Source: Lysobacteraceae bacterium (GTDB lineage Bacteria; Bdellovibrionota; UBA1018; JAGTJX01). From it: a DNA stretch of 64,000 nucleotides. The DNA lies in NCBI GenBank assembly GCA_023657465.1, contig JAGTJX010000001.1, positions 834,358 through 898,357 on the forward strand, given 5' to 3'. A program made the position numbers and the translations under genes. The notes beneath the pieces were generated by a model, which saw only the letters and a list, made by a program, of their open reading frames with translations, was not told where the DNA came from and searched no databases. This document shows, in pieces, positions 8,267 through 17,274 of the stretch (positions within the stretch are counted from its first letter, which is position 1; each line of letters starts with the position of its first letter).

Positions 8267-8732
8267 AATTGGCAATGAAGGCCAAAGTATATTAGAATTG
8301 ATGTTTTCGCTCCCAGTATTCGTTGGGTTCATTTGGATATTTTTTCAGGTGAATACTGCTATTCAAGTTTCAATTAATAACCAGCAACACTCGAGAGCGC
8401 AGATGTTGCATCTTGCTTTTAATAGCCCTATCTTCCCAGAACTCAAGTTTAGAGATGATATGATATCGGGAATGGTAGCGACTGGGACTCCAGATCAATT
8501 CACCGCAGGTACTTCTGATGAGTTAGTTGATGCTTCGAATTCTGCAACCGTGACACCTACGATTATTTCATTCGCTAGAGATCCATCTAAAGTAAAAGGT
8601 GAAGTCGATCAAGTCCTACCTGCAGCTGGATCTGAAAGAACTAATGTTCGCATTAGAGATACAGTAACAATTTGTACACAACAAAACCCAACATCGGAGC
8701 GTCCGGTTCAAGGAAAGGGATATTGTAGATGA
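8250..8732 (+). CDS. Second TadE-like pseudopilin
   Basis: The real N-terminus is taken as the TTG at 8250, because GGGGAGG (8237-8243) lies 6 nt upstream and the frame before it is only read-through of the neighbour. The product is about 160 residues. 'EGQSILELMFSLPVFVGFIW' supplies the prepilin Gly, Glu5 and hydrophobic stem, followed by a globular domain with two Cys close to the C-terminus (a possible disulfide). It overlaps the preceding stop and the following cpaB start, so expression is coupled. Confidence 0.75.
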   Translation: MITVVKIGNEGQSILELMFSLPVFVGFIWIFFQVNTAIQVSINNQQHSRAQMLHLAFNSPIFPELKFRDDMISGMVATGTPDQFTAGTSDELVDASNSATVTPTIISFARDPSKVKGEVDQVLPAAGSERTNVRIRDTVTICTQQNPTSERPVQGKGYCR

Positions 8733-9574
8733 ATAACCGTGCGGTAACGATTTCATTACTGATGGCGATTGTGGCTGTTTTCTTCGTGAATAGTTATGTG
8801 ACGAATTTAGAAGAAGAAGCCAAGAAAAAATATGGCGAAGACACAATGGTGATTGTGGCTAAAGAAGACATCTCGGAGTTACAAACACTCAATCGCAATA
8901 TGTTAGATATCGCGATGGTGCCTTCGAGATTCAAGCAACCTGGAGCTATTGGCTACACTAAAGGCGAAAGCAAAGACGATGGTTTATCTGATTTTAAAAA
9001 CTTAGAAGGAACTGTTGCTCTTATTCCTATTAAAAAAGGTGAGCAAATCACCTTCAGTAAGATCAGTGAGCCAGGTGTAAGAACTGGCCTATCATCTCAA
9101 ATCACTCCTGGAAAAAGAGCAGTTGCGATACCTGTTTCTGATTCGAATGCAGCTGGCAGATTGATTAAGCCAGGAGACCGAGTAGACATTCTTCTCACTA
9201 TGCATACGGGTGGCGATCCACTCAACCGAGTAGCTAGGGCTATTGCTCAAGATGTCACAGTGCTCGCTACTGGAAGATCCATTGTGAATAACGTTCCAAG
9301 AACAGTCGAAGAAACAGGTGGTGGTGGAAAAGAAAAAGTAAGATCACTCTCCAGTCAGAACGACTTCGGCAGCCTTATTGTAGAAGTAGAACCGCAGCTC
9401 GTGCCAGCTATTGCGCTTGCAGCTTCTATGGGACCAACTTCCATTCAGATTGTTTTAAGAACTACGGATGATAACGAAAAAGTTAATTTGCAGGATGTGA
9501 AGCTCATGACGGTCATGGGTATCACAGATTCAAGATTGCCTGCTGCACAGGGACCTAAGGGAGCGACCAAGTGA
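8729..9574 (+). CDS. cpaB: CpaB/RcpC Flp pilus assembly protein
   Basis: The 281-residue protein has an N-terminal membrane anchor (about 5-24) and an SAF domain with 'VIVAKEDISELQTLNRNML' and 'IPIKKGEQIT'. The conserved 'RAVAIPVSDSNAAGRLIKPG' block follows, then 'GDRVDIL'. CpaB/RcpC proteins sit in the periplasm beside the secretin, and SAF domains are thought to contact glycan or peptidoglycan. The gene overlaps its neighbours by 4 bases on both sides (ATGA and GTGA), typical of a cpaB-cpaC pair. Confidence 0.85.
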   Translation: MNNRAVTISLLMAIVAVFFVNSYVTNLEEEAKKKYGEDTMVIVAKEDISELQTLNRNMLDIAMVPSRFKQPGAIGYTKGESKDDGLSDFKNLEGTVALIPIKKGEQITFSKISEPGVRTGLSSQITPGKRAVAIPVSDSNAAGRLIKPGDRVDILLTMHTGGDPLNRVARAIAQDVTVLATGRSIVNNVPRTVEETGGGGKEKVRSLSSQNDFGSLIVEVEPQLVPAIALAASMGPTSIQIVLRTTDDNEKVNLQDVKLMTVMGITDSRLPAAQGPKGATK

Positions 9575-11154
9575 AACACTTAAAATATACATTATGGATA
9601 ATGTTATTTTCTCTCAGTAGCAATGCGGTCCCAGTACCAGCTGAAGGATCGCGCCTCACGGGAGATCAAACTGAGTTACAGGCAGATAAACGCCAACTCA
9701 CAATCTATCCTGGTGAAGAGAAGATCATCGATATCAAGTTCAAACTCGATGACATGAAGTTTGTAAAAGTGGGTAACCCAAAAATTCTTGGTGTCGATCT
9801 CATCATGGGAGCAGACAATAAAAGACAGCTTATTTTTAAGCCTACTGACAAGGGTGAGTGCAGAGTTATTGTAAGAGATGATCAACTCAATACAAAAATT
9901 ATTTTTGATGTTCGAATAGTAGATGCAGACTTAAACCGTCTCATTGCAGATTTGAAGGAATTACTCAAAGACATTGAAGGCGTCAATCTCTCGATTAAAT
10001 TTGGGAAAATTGTAGTCGATGGCGATGTGGTAGTTCCAGCTGACTACGGCAGGTTGAATGCTATTCTTTCAGACGGTACACTTAAGTCTCGAGTGATTAA
10101 TATGGTGACCCTCTCGCCGCTCGCGCTTCAATTCTTAGCTAAGCGTATTCAAGAAGATATTAATAAGACATTCGGTCCAGCTCTCACCACTCGAGTTGTG
10201 AACAGTCAAATTTGGTTAGAAGGAACTGTAAAGACAGATCCAGATGCGCAGCGAGCCTATAAGACCGCACTTCTCTATCTTCCAGAAACAAAAGTTCCTA
10301 CAAATCTAGCTGAGAAAGATCCAACGATTGCAAAAGTCGATCCAAAGGATCATCCGCTAGTGAGATCATTCCTTACAGTCTTCGATCCAGATGCAGCGAA
10401 TGCAAATATACCACCCCCTCCGCCACCACCACCTTCGATGATTCGAGTAACAGCTCATTTTGTAGAGCTCACGAAAGATTATATTAAAGACTTCGGATTC
10501 AAGTGGAAGCCTGCATTCACCTCTAATCCTCAAATCAACATGGGAACCGGTGGAGCAGCTAGCAGCACATTTTCTGCAACCTTAAGCTCCCTGATCCCTA
10601 AGCTCTGGAGTTTTCAAAAAGCAGGGTTTGGTAAAGTTCTTAAAACAGTAAGTGTCATCACTAAGAGTGGAGCTGCAGGCACCGTCGACAATACTGTGAA
10701 TATTCCAATCCCTGGTCCATCAGGAGCAGTTCAGTACACTCCTGTGACTTTGAGTATGAATATTACTCCTACTGTGAATGGAGAGCTGATTGAACTTGAT
10801 GGTAGCGTGAAGCTCTCAAACGTTATTGGTAATAATAACGGAAGTCCGATTAACTCAGAAAATAATATTTCAACTAAGGTTGATGTGAAGTCTGGCGAAA
10901 GTGTTGCCATCGGAAATATCGATTCGATGAGTCTCACAACAAACTTCAATCCAGGTCAGGGAACTGATGCTGCACAAGCTGCAACAGGTGCTGTTGCAGG
11001 AGGCGAGACACAAGCTTTATTCGATCTTGAGCGTTCAAGAAAGCTTGGAAAATTAAACTCAGAGTTTGTAGTTTTCCTCACTCCAGAGACATTCGATGAT
11101 GCTGCAAAAGCGACCGAATCGCAGACTAAAAACTTCAGAGTAAGGGTAAAATAA
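9571..11154 (+). CDS. cpaC: CpaC/RcpA Flp pilus outer-membrane secretin
   Basis: The 527-residue secretin begins with a GTG overlapping the cpaB stop, then a signal peptide (about 1-20). An N-terminal pilus/secretin domain (about 35-115) and a BON-like domain (about 185-235, 'RVVNSQIWLEGTVKTD') follow, then an eight-proline linker near residue 280, then the C-terminal secretin barrel (about 290-520) with 'VTAHFVELTKDYIKDFGFKW' and 'TPTVNGELIELDGSV'. It forms the outer-membrane channel of the Flp pilus. Length fits the family. The polyproline tract before the barrel is a distinctive hinge. Confidence 0.88.
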   Translation: MKHLKYTLWIMLFSLSSNAVPVPAEGSRLTGDQTELQADKRQLTIYPGEEKIIDIKFKLDDMKFVKVGNPKILGVDLIMGADNKRQLIFKPTDKGECRVIVRDDQLNTKIIFDVRIVDADLNRLIADLKELLKDIEGVNLSIKFGKIVVDGDVVVPADYGRLNAILSDGTLKSRVINMVTLSPLALQFLAKRIQEDINKTFGPALTTRVVNSQIWLEGTVKTDPDAQRAYKTALLYLPETKVPTNLAEKDPTIAKVDPKDHPLVRSFLTVFDPDAANANIPPPPPPPPSMIRVTAHFVELTKDYIKDFGFKWKPAFTSNPQINMGTGGAASSTFSATLSSLIPKLWSFQKAGFGKVLKTVSVITKSGAAGTVDNTVNIPIPGPSGAVQYTPVTLSMNITPTVNGELIELDGSVKLSNVIGNNNGSPINSENNISTKVDVKSGESVAIGNIDSMSLTTNFNPGQGTDAAQAATGAVAGGETQALFDLERSRKLGKLNSEFVVFLTPETFDDAAKATESQTKNFRVRVK

Positions 11155-11156
11155 TT

Positions 11157-13334
11157 ATGGCAGGACATATAGTCGCAGTTGTAGGTGGTAAAGGAGGAGT
11201 GGGCAAAAGCGTTTTTGCTGCCAACTTCGCTATTGCCTACTTGCAGAACTTCAAGCTGCGACCCCTCATCATTGACTTAGACTTCAATAGTTTGGGTGAC
11301 CAAAATATAATTTTGGGTCAAAACCCTGCAAAAACAATTGTAGACCTGAGTAAGGTTCAAATTCCTCAGCTAGATGCTAAGTCATTGGCTCCTTTCGTCG
11401 TCAATGCTCAGCAAGGGTATAGCTTCATTGGTTCACCTAGAGAAACAGCATTTGCTAAGGATATTGATGTTGAAGGTCTGGGTCGTGCATTGAAGCAACT
11501 CACGAACTTGTTTCCCATCATCGTCATAGATTGTGGAAGTCAAATGGATCCACACGTATTGAAGGCACTTGAGCTTTCCAGTGCCATCTTCTGTGTAACG
11601 ACTCCGGATATTATTGTTGTAAATCAGACGAGACGTGTCCTTGCAAAAATTCAAGAGCTTCTCTTCCCTCCTGAAATGGTTCAAATCATTGTGAATAAGT
11701 ACAATCCAAATAACATCATTAATCCTCAGATCATTCAGAAGAATCTGAACAGACAAATCTTCGGAGCGATTCCTGATGAACCTCAAACTTCGGATGGTGC
11801 TCTTGCTAAGGGCATGCCAATCGTTCTCTCTGCACCTAATGCCCCTGTCACTCGTGCGTACAGTGATTTGGTCAGAAAAATCCAGCAAGTGAATCTGTTT
11901 GATACTCTTGCCAAGCTCAACAAACCTCAGAACGTCGCACAGAAGGCACTCGCTGCTAAAGGTGCAGAAGGTGCTGCAGCGGCAGCAGGTGGAGAAACGG
12001 GTGCGCCTGGTGTCACCGTAAGATCTAAGAACGGTGAGATTGATGTATGGACATCGATGAAGCTTCGTATTCATAAGTTCCTAGTGGAAAAAATGGATAT
12101 TAAGAAAATGACTGGGGATCAGAATGATCCGAAAACTAAACTGGTTCTCAGAGAGAAGACATCTAAAACTGTATTAGATGTTTTAGCAACCTTGCCACCG
12201 GAAGATATTAATCAAGTCATGGGTACTCGTGAACTCAAGGCTCAGATGCTCAAAGAAGTTTTGGACGAAGCGCTTGGTCTTGGACCTTTAGAAGATTTAC
12301 TTGCGGATGATGATGTAACTGAAATCATGGTCAATGCTCGTGACCAAATCTATGTTGAGAAAAAAGGTAAACCAGGCCTATCCAAAGTTACATTCTCTAG
12401 CGAGCAACAGATGATGAACGTGATTGAACGTATTGTGACTCCACTAGGTCGTCGTTGCGATGAAAAGACTCCTTACGTAGATGCCCGTCTTGCTGATGGT
12501 AGCAGGGTGCATATTATTATTCCTCCTCTAGCTCTGCGTGGTCCTACAATCACTATTCGTAAATTCCCTAAAAAACGCATCACTGAAAAGGAACTCGTCG
12601 CATTCGGAGCAATGACTACTGAGATCGCTGATTTCTTGAAAGCTTGTGTTGAAGGTAAACTCAACATTGTCGTGAGCGGTGGTACTGGCTCTGGTAAAAC
12701 CACTCTACTGAATGTTCTTTCTAACTTCATTCCTGCTTCTGAGAGAATCATTACTGTAGAAGATGCTGCAGAATTGCAATTAGGTCAGGAGCACGTCGTG
12801 AGACTTGAGTCTCGCCCTAAGAATATCGAAGGAGAAGGCGAAGTCAGTATTCGTGATCTTATCAAATGTTGTCTCCGTATGCGTCCTGATAGAATCATCG
12901 TCGGAGAGTGTCGTTCTGGAGAGGCAATGGACATGTTGCAAGCGATGAATACCGGTCACTCGGGATCACTCACTACTCTGCATGCGAATAACCCAAGAGA
13001 AGCGCTCGGTCGTCTTGAAACTCTTGTCATGATGGCAGGACTGGGATTACCACTGAAGGCAATTAAAGAAACCATCGCTTCAGCAGTGAACTTGATCGTT
13101 CAGCAATCTCGTCTCACCGATGGATCACGTCGTGTAACTTATATTTCTGAAGTTGTGGGTATGCAAGGTGAAGTGATTACACTTCAAGATATTTTCGTAT
13201 TCAAACAAGAAGGACTAGATAAGAACAGAAAAATTATTGGAAGATTCGTTCCAACAGGTTTTATTCCAAAATTCGTAGAGGAAATGGAAGCCAAAGGAAT
13301 GAAGATTTCAAGAGGATTGTTTTCAGCTAAATAA
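11157..13334 (+). CDS. CpaE/TadZ-CpaF/TadA fusion: localisation ATPase joined to pilus motor ATPase
   Basis: The 725-residue protein joins two Tad proteins that are normally separate. Residues 1-255 are a ParA/MinD-type ATPase with deviant Walker A 'GGKGGVGKS' (10-18) and 'IVIDCGS', as in CpaE/TadZ, which places the machine at the pole. An Ala/Gly-rich linker follows (about 255-295). Residues 300-725 are a CpaF/TadA secretion ATPase: '[20 protein letters not shown]', Walker A 'GGTGSGKTT' (508-516), '[11 protein letters not shown]' and '[15 protein letters not shown]'. There is no frameshift or internal restart at the joint. It lies 2 bases after cpaC and 17 before tadB. The typical CpaE receiver-like N-terminus is missing. 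Confidence 0.88.
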   Translation: MAGHIVAVVGGKGGVGKSVFAANFAIAYLQNFKLRPLIIDLDFNSLGDQNIILGQNPAKTIVDLSKVQIPQLDAKSLAPFVVNAQQGYSFIGSPRETAFAKDIDVEGLGRALKQLTNLFPIIVIDCGSQMDPHVLKALELSSAIFCVTTPDIIVVNQTRRVLAKIQELLFPPEMVQIIVNKYNPNNIINPQIIQKNLNRQIFGAIPDEPQTSDGALAKGMPIVLSAPNAPVTRAYSDLVRKIQQVNLFDTLAKLNKPQNVAQKALAAKGAEGAAAAAGGETGAPGVTVRSKNGEIDVWTSMKLRIHKFLVEKMDIKKMTGDQNDPKTKLVLREKTSKTVLDVLATLPPEDINQVMGTRELKAQMLKEVLDEALGLGPLEDLLADDDVTEIMVNARDQIYVEKKGKPGLSKVTFSSEQQMMNVIERIVTPLGRRCDEKTPYVDARLADGSRVHIIIPPLALRGPTITIRKFPKKRITEKELVAFGAMTTEIADFLKACVEGKLNIVVSGGTGSGKTTLLNVLSNFIPASERIITVEDAAELQLGQEHVVRLESRPKNIEGEGEVSIRDLIKCCLRMRPDRIIVGECRSGEAMDMLQAMNTGHSGSLTTLHANNPREALGRLETLVMMAGLGLPLKAIKETIASAVNLIVQQSRLTDGSRRVTYISEVVGMQGEVITLQDIFVFKQEGLDKNRKIIGRFVPTGFIPKFVEEMEAKGMKISRGLFSAK

Positions 13335-13351
13335 GGAGAGGGTCAGACAAC

Positions 13352-14212
13352 ATGAAATGGTTATCGCTATTAATGTTAGGAGTATCAGTATTCATGATCT
13401 CCTTCGTCTACAGCAAGCGAATCATGGAGTGGCTACGTTATCAGTCTCTGGGTACACGAGATTACGTGGTCGAGCGACTTGCGCTCATGTTCATCGAAGT
13501 CTCTCCTAATAAAATATTGATGGCTCAACTGATTGGCAGTGTGGGTTTAGGAACACTGGTTTTCATTCTCATGATTCCACAATGGTTTCCTGCAACACTC
13601 TTTGCAATCATGGTCACTGTCTTGGGTTGGAAACTCCCTAAGCCGATTGTTGATTTTATGTATCAGCAGCGTGTGGATCAATTCACTAACCAAATGATCG
13701 ATGGTCTCGCTCTCATGGCTAATGGAATGAAGTCTGGTCTCTCAGTTGTGCAGGCAATGGGAGTCGTGACACAGGAATTACCTGACCCCATTAAACAAGA
13801 ATTTACCATGGTACTCAACGAGAATAAACTTGGTGTTTCTGTAGAAGAAGCGTTCATCAATCTCTCACGAAGAATTGTATCAGATGACGTAGAGATGTTT
13901 GTGACTTCAGTCAACATCTTGAAAGAAACTGGCGGTAACTTAGCTGAAACATTTGACACTATTGTCACGACTATCCGTGAGCGTATTAAGATTCAAAACA
14001 AGATTAAGTCCATGACAGCAGCTGCGTTCTTACAGGGTATGACAGTTCTTGCTGTTCCACCTGTTTTAGGGATAATGTTTTATCTACAAGATCCAGATTA
14101 CATGAAACCCATGTTTGAAACCACGGTAGGTTGGGTATTGATCTTCACAGTTTTTTTAATTGAAATTGTCGCTTTTTTTGTAATTATGAAGTTAGTCAAA
14201 ATCGAGGTCTAA
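13352..14212 (+). CDS. tadB: TadB-type Flp pilus inner-membrane platform protein
   Basis: The 286-residue T2SSF protein has hydrophobic segments near 3-20, 55-100, 225-245 and 260-282, and the TadB core 'MIDGLALMANGMKSGLSVVQ', 'LGVSVEEAFINLSRR' and 'ILKETGGNLAETFD'. It should partner TadC in the membrane, driven by the ATPase encoded 17 bases upstream; AAGGAGAGGG (13333-13342) supplies the ribosome site. A tadC would normally follow directly, but here the next gene (3 bases on) is an exported YD-repeat protein and tadC is far upstream. Confidence 0.85.
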   Translation: MKWLSLLMLGVSVFMISFVYSKRIMEWLRYQSLGTRDYVVERLALMFIEVSPNKILMAQLIGSVGLGTLVFILMIPQWFPATLFAIMVTVLGWKLPKPIVDFMYQQRVDQFTNQMIDGLALMANGMKSGLSVVQAMGVVTQELPDPIKQEFTMVLNENKLGVSVEEAFINLSRRIVSDDVEMFVTSVNILKETGGNLAETFDTIVTTIRERIKIQNKIKSMTAAAFLQGMTVLAVPPVLGIMFYLQDPDYMKPMFETTVGWVLIFTVFLIEIVAFFVIMKLVKIEV

Positions 14213-14215
14213 GCA

Positions 14216-15868
14216 ATGAGAAAGTTAGGATTGGCTTTAGTTTTTGCTTTACTCACGAGTGCACAACTCCAAGCGAACGTCAGCCTGAAGAATGGTAACT
14301 TCTTCATTGGATACACAGACGTCATCTTCGTCGGTGGTTATGAACCTAAGGTAGAGCGTGTTTATAATTCTAAAACTTCATTCAAAGGAATCTTCGGTCA
14401 TGGCTGGGGCACAGAGATTGAAGGCCAGCTCATCATCTCAGCTGATGGTAGCTTGCTCATCAATGAATACGGCGGTGGAGCAGAGAATAGATTCATTCCT
14501 GTAGGTCAGAAGCCAGAGGATATTGCAAAAGTCATCACGACACTCGTAACACTTGCACAAAGTGGTGGCTTCAATAGTCCAAGTTACAAGGACAAACTGA
14601 AGTCAGACATCGAATTCAGAAACGCGGAATGGGAACGTTGGGTAAGAGCTGGCAAGCTGAAGCGTGTCGAAATCAAAGTAGGAACTCAGTTCAAATCCAA
14701 TAAGTTTAGCTATCAGTATATTACTAAAACTGCACAGAACTACATTCGTGTATTCGATAACGGTAAGCAAGAGGTTTACAATCTCGATGGAAGGTTAGTA
14801 AAAGTCCAAGAGAAGTCTGGTAACTTCATTTCTCTTACCTATAAGAACGGACTTCTTGAGAAGCTCATCGATAATCAAAACCGTAAAATGTTTTTCAGCT
14901 TCAATGCTAAGAAGCTTGTCGAAAAAATCGAATTAGAAGGTTCAGGCTCTTCAGCTTATAAGTATAATCCTCAAGATGAGCTCATCAGCTCTAAGGACAT
15001 GCAAGGGAATGCCTATACTTATGCCTACTCGCCCGATGCGAGGCATAATTTAACTGAGATTGGCTACTCTGATGGGACGAAGATGCTGATTTCTTACTAC
15101 GGTAAGGATCTCTACGAAAACGTGAAGTCCATCAAAGACAAAGACGGATCTTCTACGGATTATCAATATGTTTTCAAAAACGGAAAGTTTCAGTTCATTG
15201 TCACTGTCACCTTGAAAGACAAAAAAGGAAAAGCCTACGCGAATCAGTCTTATGAGTATTGGATTGCGATTAATTCAACAGGCGAAGAGTACACACAGAA
15301 GCTGATCCAAATCATAGATGGCGATAAAACAGAAACCACTTACCATGCTGAGTTCGGTCTTCCTCTTTCGATCAAACGCCAAGATGAGGAGAGTAAGTTT
15401 GAGTACGATCAGAAAGGTAGAATCACATACAAGGAAACAGGATCTGATATCACTCGCTTAGCCTATGATCAGACAGTAGGTAAAATTTCAAAAGTCAGCA
15501 GAAAATCAAAGGGCACTGGCAAAGAGCTAGGTTGGTCGACTTTTGCTTACGATGGAAAAACAGGGAATCTCACTTCAGCTCTCAACTCACAGAAACAATC
15601 TGTTCGTCTCGGCTACGATCGCTTGGGACGTATTGCGACTATGCTCGATCAGGATAATCGTAGGATCGATTTTACCTACAACGCTCAATCGAAACCTATT
15701 GAGATTAAGGATGCTAAGAAGGGTTCTATAAAAATCAAATACGGCGCTAAGGGAGAGATCCAGGGCGTCGATAGTCCACTTGGCCCAAAGGTAGCTATGG
15801 AAGTTACGACTGCGTTTAATAACCTGCTTGAGATTATCCGTCCTGCAGGCGTATCCCTGTCACTTTAG
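14216..15868 (+). CDS. Exported Rhs-like YD-repeat protein
   Basis: The 550-residue protein has a signal peptide (about 1-20, cleavage near 'LQA-NVS'), then an Rhs-type entry motif 'LKNGNFFIGYTDVIF' and 'YNSKTSFKGIFGHGWG'. YD-like repeats run to the C-terminus ('LTYKNGLLEKLIDNQNRKMF', 'GYDRLGRIATMLDQDNRRID'). It is far shorter than toxin-bearing Rhs proteins and ends without an RHSxDP-type core boundary or a variable toxin tail. It begins 3 bases after tadB and ends at the operon terminator, so it is expressed with the pilus. A pilus-associated adhesin or surface shell is a reasonable inference. Confidence 0.75.
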   Translation: MRKLGLALVFALLTSAQLQANVSLKNGNFFIGYTDVIFVGGYEPKVERVYNSKTSFKGIFGHGWGTEIEGQLIISADGSLLINEYGGGAENRFIPVGQKPEDIAKVITTLVTLAQSGGFNSPSYKDKLKSDIEFRNAEWERWVRAGKLKRVEIKVGTQFKSNKFSYQYITKTAQNYIRVFDNGKQEVYNLDGRLVKVQEKSGNFISLTYKNGLLEKLIDNQNRKMFFSFNAKKLVEKIELEGSGSSAYKYNPQDELISSKDMQGNAYTYAYSPDARHNLTEIGYSDGTKMLISYYGKDLYENVKSIKDKDGSSTDYQYVFKNGKFQFIVTVTLKDKKGKAYANQSYEYWIAINSTGEEYTQKLIQIIDGDKTETTYHAEFGLPLSIKRQDEESKFEYDQKGRITYKETGSDITRLAYDQTVGKISKVSRKSKGTGKELGWSTFAYDGKTGNLTSALNSQKQSVRLGYDRLGRIATMLDQDNRRIDFTYNAQSKPIEIKDAKKGSIKIKYGAKGEIQGVDSPLGPKVAMEVTTAFNNLLEIIRPAGVSLSL

Positions 15869-15927
15869 ACACACTGATCTCTCTATTGATAGTTGTCTAA
15901 ACCTTGGTCAGTTTGTGTCTCTTTTTT
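15867..15927 (+). terminator. Intrinsic terminator of the Tad operon
   Basis: AGACACA plus CTGA (15867-15877) pairs with TCAG plus TGTGTCT (15908-15920), with a small bulge, and is followed by T6 (15922-15927). It begins inside the stop codon of the YD-repeat gene. Confidence 0.65.
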
Positions 15928-15981
15928 AAACAATAAATACATATAACTCATTGAAATCATTAGGTCTTCGTTTTGGCCTAG

Positions 15982-15998
15982 TTGGCATCCTCCTTGCT
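15982..15998 (+). promoter_or_regulatory. Sigma-54 (-24/-12) type promoter
   Basis: TTGGCATCCTCCTTGCT matches the RpoN consensus: GG at 15984-15985 and GC at 15996-15997, exactly 12 bp apart. The predicted start near 16009 leaves a short leader containing GAGAGG before the ATG at 16025. This implies that the two tiny exported proteins need an enhancer-binding activator. The motif match is directly visible; activity is inference. Confidence 0.65.
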
Positions 15999-16024
15999 TT
16001 AAATCATACCAAGAGAGGTTCACT

Positions 16025-16216
16025 ATGAAATACTTAATGGCTTTGAGTTTGTTGGTGTCAGGCATAGCACTCGCTGATTCCAGTGTTCCGCAACTCGGTG
16101 AGTGGTCTAAGGACAAACCACCTTGTACCTGTATATCCGCAGAAGCGTGGGCGAAGAAATCTGAAGCAGAGAAGACCATGGTGAGAGCTCAGTTCAATGT
16201 AAAGAAGGGGAATTAA
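16025..16216 (+). CDS. Tiny exported protein with CxC motif
   Basis: The 63-residue protein has a signal peptide (about 1-17, 'LVSGIALA-DSS'), leaving a mature part of about 46 residues with 'PPCTCISAEAWAKKSEAEK'. No family is recognised. The CTC pair could bind metal or form a disulfide. A GAGAGG ribosome site precedes the ATG, and the gene is first behind the sigma-54-type promoter. It shares only the short string ISAEA with the next small protein. Secretion to the periplasm or outside is likely; its function is unknown. Confidence 0.65.
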   Translation: MKYLMALSLLVSGIALADSSVPQLGEWSKDKPPCTCISAEAWAKKSEAEKTMVRAQFNVKKGN

Positions 16217-16217
16217 T

Positions 16218-16430
16218 ATGAATATCATATTAATTACGTTTTTTTTGTTGGTTGCATCTCAGTCAGCTATTGCTGAAGTGAAGGTCGGTGATCAAGCTCA
16301 AGTCAAATTGGGCGAGAATCGTAGAGGAATCTCTGCTGAAGCGGCTCACTGTAAAGTAGCACAGCTGAAGAGGCTTCAAGATCAAAATGATGACTTGGTG
16401 AACGGCTCTAAAGCTCGCGCAGCTAGATAA
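16218..16430 (+). CDS. Tiny exported protein
   Basis: The 70-residue protein has a clear signal peptide (about 1-19, 'ASQSAIA-EVK') and a basic, polar mature part with 'RRGISAEAAHCKVAQLKRLQ' and one Cys. It starts 1 base after the preceding small gene's stop, with AAGGGG as ribosome site, so the two are co-translated. No family is recognised. The ISAEA string shared with its neighbour is the only sequence link. A role at the envelope beside the Flp pilus is suggested by position only. Confidence 0.6.
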   Translation: MNIILITFFLLVASQSAIAEVKVGDQAQVKLGENRRGISAEAAHCKVAQLKRLQDQNDDLVNGSKARAAR

Positions 16431-16515
16431 GTATTCTTGCTCGTATAGCCAAAGAATATAAATCTAAGGTGTGCTCGCAAAACATTGGGTTTATTGAGCG
16501 GGAGAATATGAAGTT

Positions 16516-17274
16516 ATGAAATATGCATTATTCGCTTTAACATCGGTTTTTTTATCGAATTCATCATTCGCTCAAAGCTCAGGCGAGCTTCTCAGCGTTA
16601 TTAGTAAAAAAGAGAATGCACTCAAACGCGTTTGTATGGGCACATCCGAAGACCAACAAGCTCATGTAAAGCTTGCTATTGCCATTCCTAACGACCTCAC
16701 CAAAAGAGACGAACTTAGAGCTAAGCATATAAAAAATATAAAAGATTTAGATCAGTATGAGGTCAACCTGAATGAAGCGATCCAAAGAAACAACGAACAA
16801 ACCGAAACAATGAAATCTGAGATAGAGCGACTAAAAAAACTGAGCATCAATACAGAAGACTTACAGAAGAGTTACGCCAATCTCATAGAAATAAATGATA
16901 CGCAGTCTTGGCTATGTCGAAAAAGCTTAAAACGAATACCCGGACGAAGAGCAGAGAAGTTCATCGTTGATCGCACAGAAGTAGATGACAAAGACAGCTT
17001 TGAACTTGCCTTTGAAGTTACCTCTTCAAGCAGCTCATTATCAGGTCCAGTGATTGCATCCTCAAGTGCTTCTCGATCTGTTGATTTTAAGCCAGGAAAA
17101 TGGAACGACGATCGCACAGAAGTGAATGTTTGGAATATCACCATCATGGCTCCTTGGTTATTCTTGAAAGAAGGCGAAGAAAATAAGCCAATGCTCAAAA
17201 TCGTAGACGGAGAAGGCAGCTTGTTTTTTTATGATGGTCAGACCATTCCGCTCAACTGCAGAGATCTTGAATAG
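16516..17274 (+). CDS. Exported coiled-coil protein of unknown function
   Basis: The 252-residue protein has a signal peptide (about 1-19, 'SNSSFA-QSS'), a charged helical stretch about 60-125 that reads as a coiled coil ('NEQTETMKSEIERLKKLS'), and a C-terminal half that looks beta-rich. Cys residues occur near 40, 137 and at the C-terminus. It is not a family I recognise. The stop codon is directly followed by the ATG of the astacin-like protease, so the two form a pair and this could be an inhibitor, chaperone or substrate; that is inference. The upstream gap 16431-16515 shows no clear promoter. Confidence 0.6.
   Translation: MKYALFALTSVFLSNSSFAQSSGELLSVISKKENALKRVCMGTSEDQQAHVKLAIAIPNDLTKRDELRAKHIKNIKDLDQYEVNLNEAIQRNNEQTETMKSEIERLKKLSINTEDLQKSYANLIEINDTQSWLCRKSLKRIPGRRAEKFIVDRTEVDDKDSFELAFEVTSSSSSLSGPVIASSSASRSVDFKPGKWNDDRTEVNVWNITIMAPWLFLKEGEENKPMLKIVDGEGSLFFYDGQTIPLNCRDLE

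Noticed and set aside
11433-12074. 213-codon open frame on the minus strand inside the CpaE-CpaF fusion
   Set aside because: It is antisense to a well-conserved ATPase, its product is Cys/Arg-rich and shadow-like, and no ribosome site or family match is visible.
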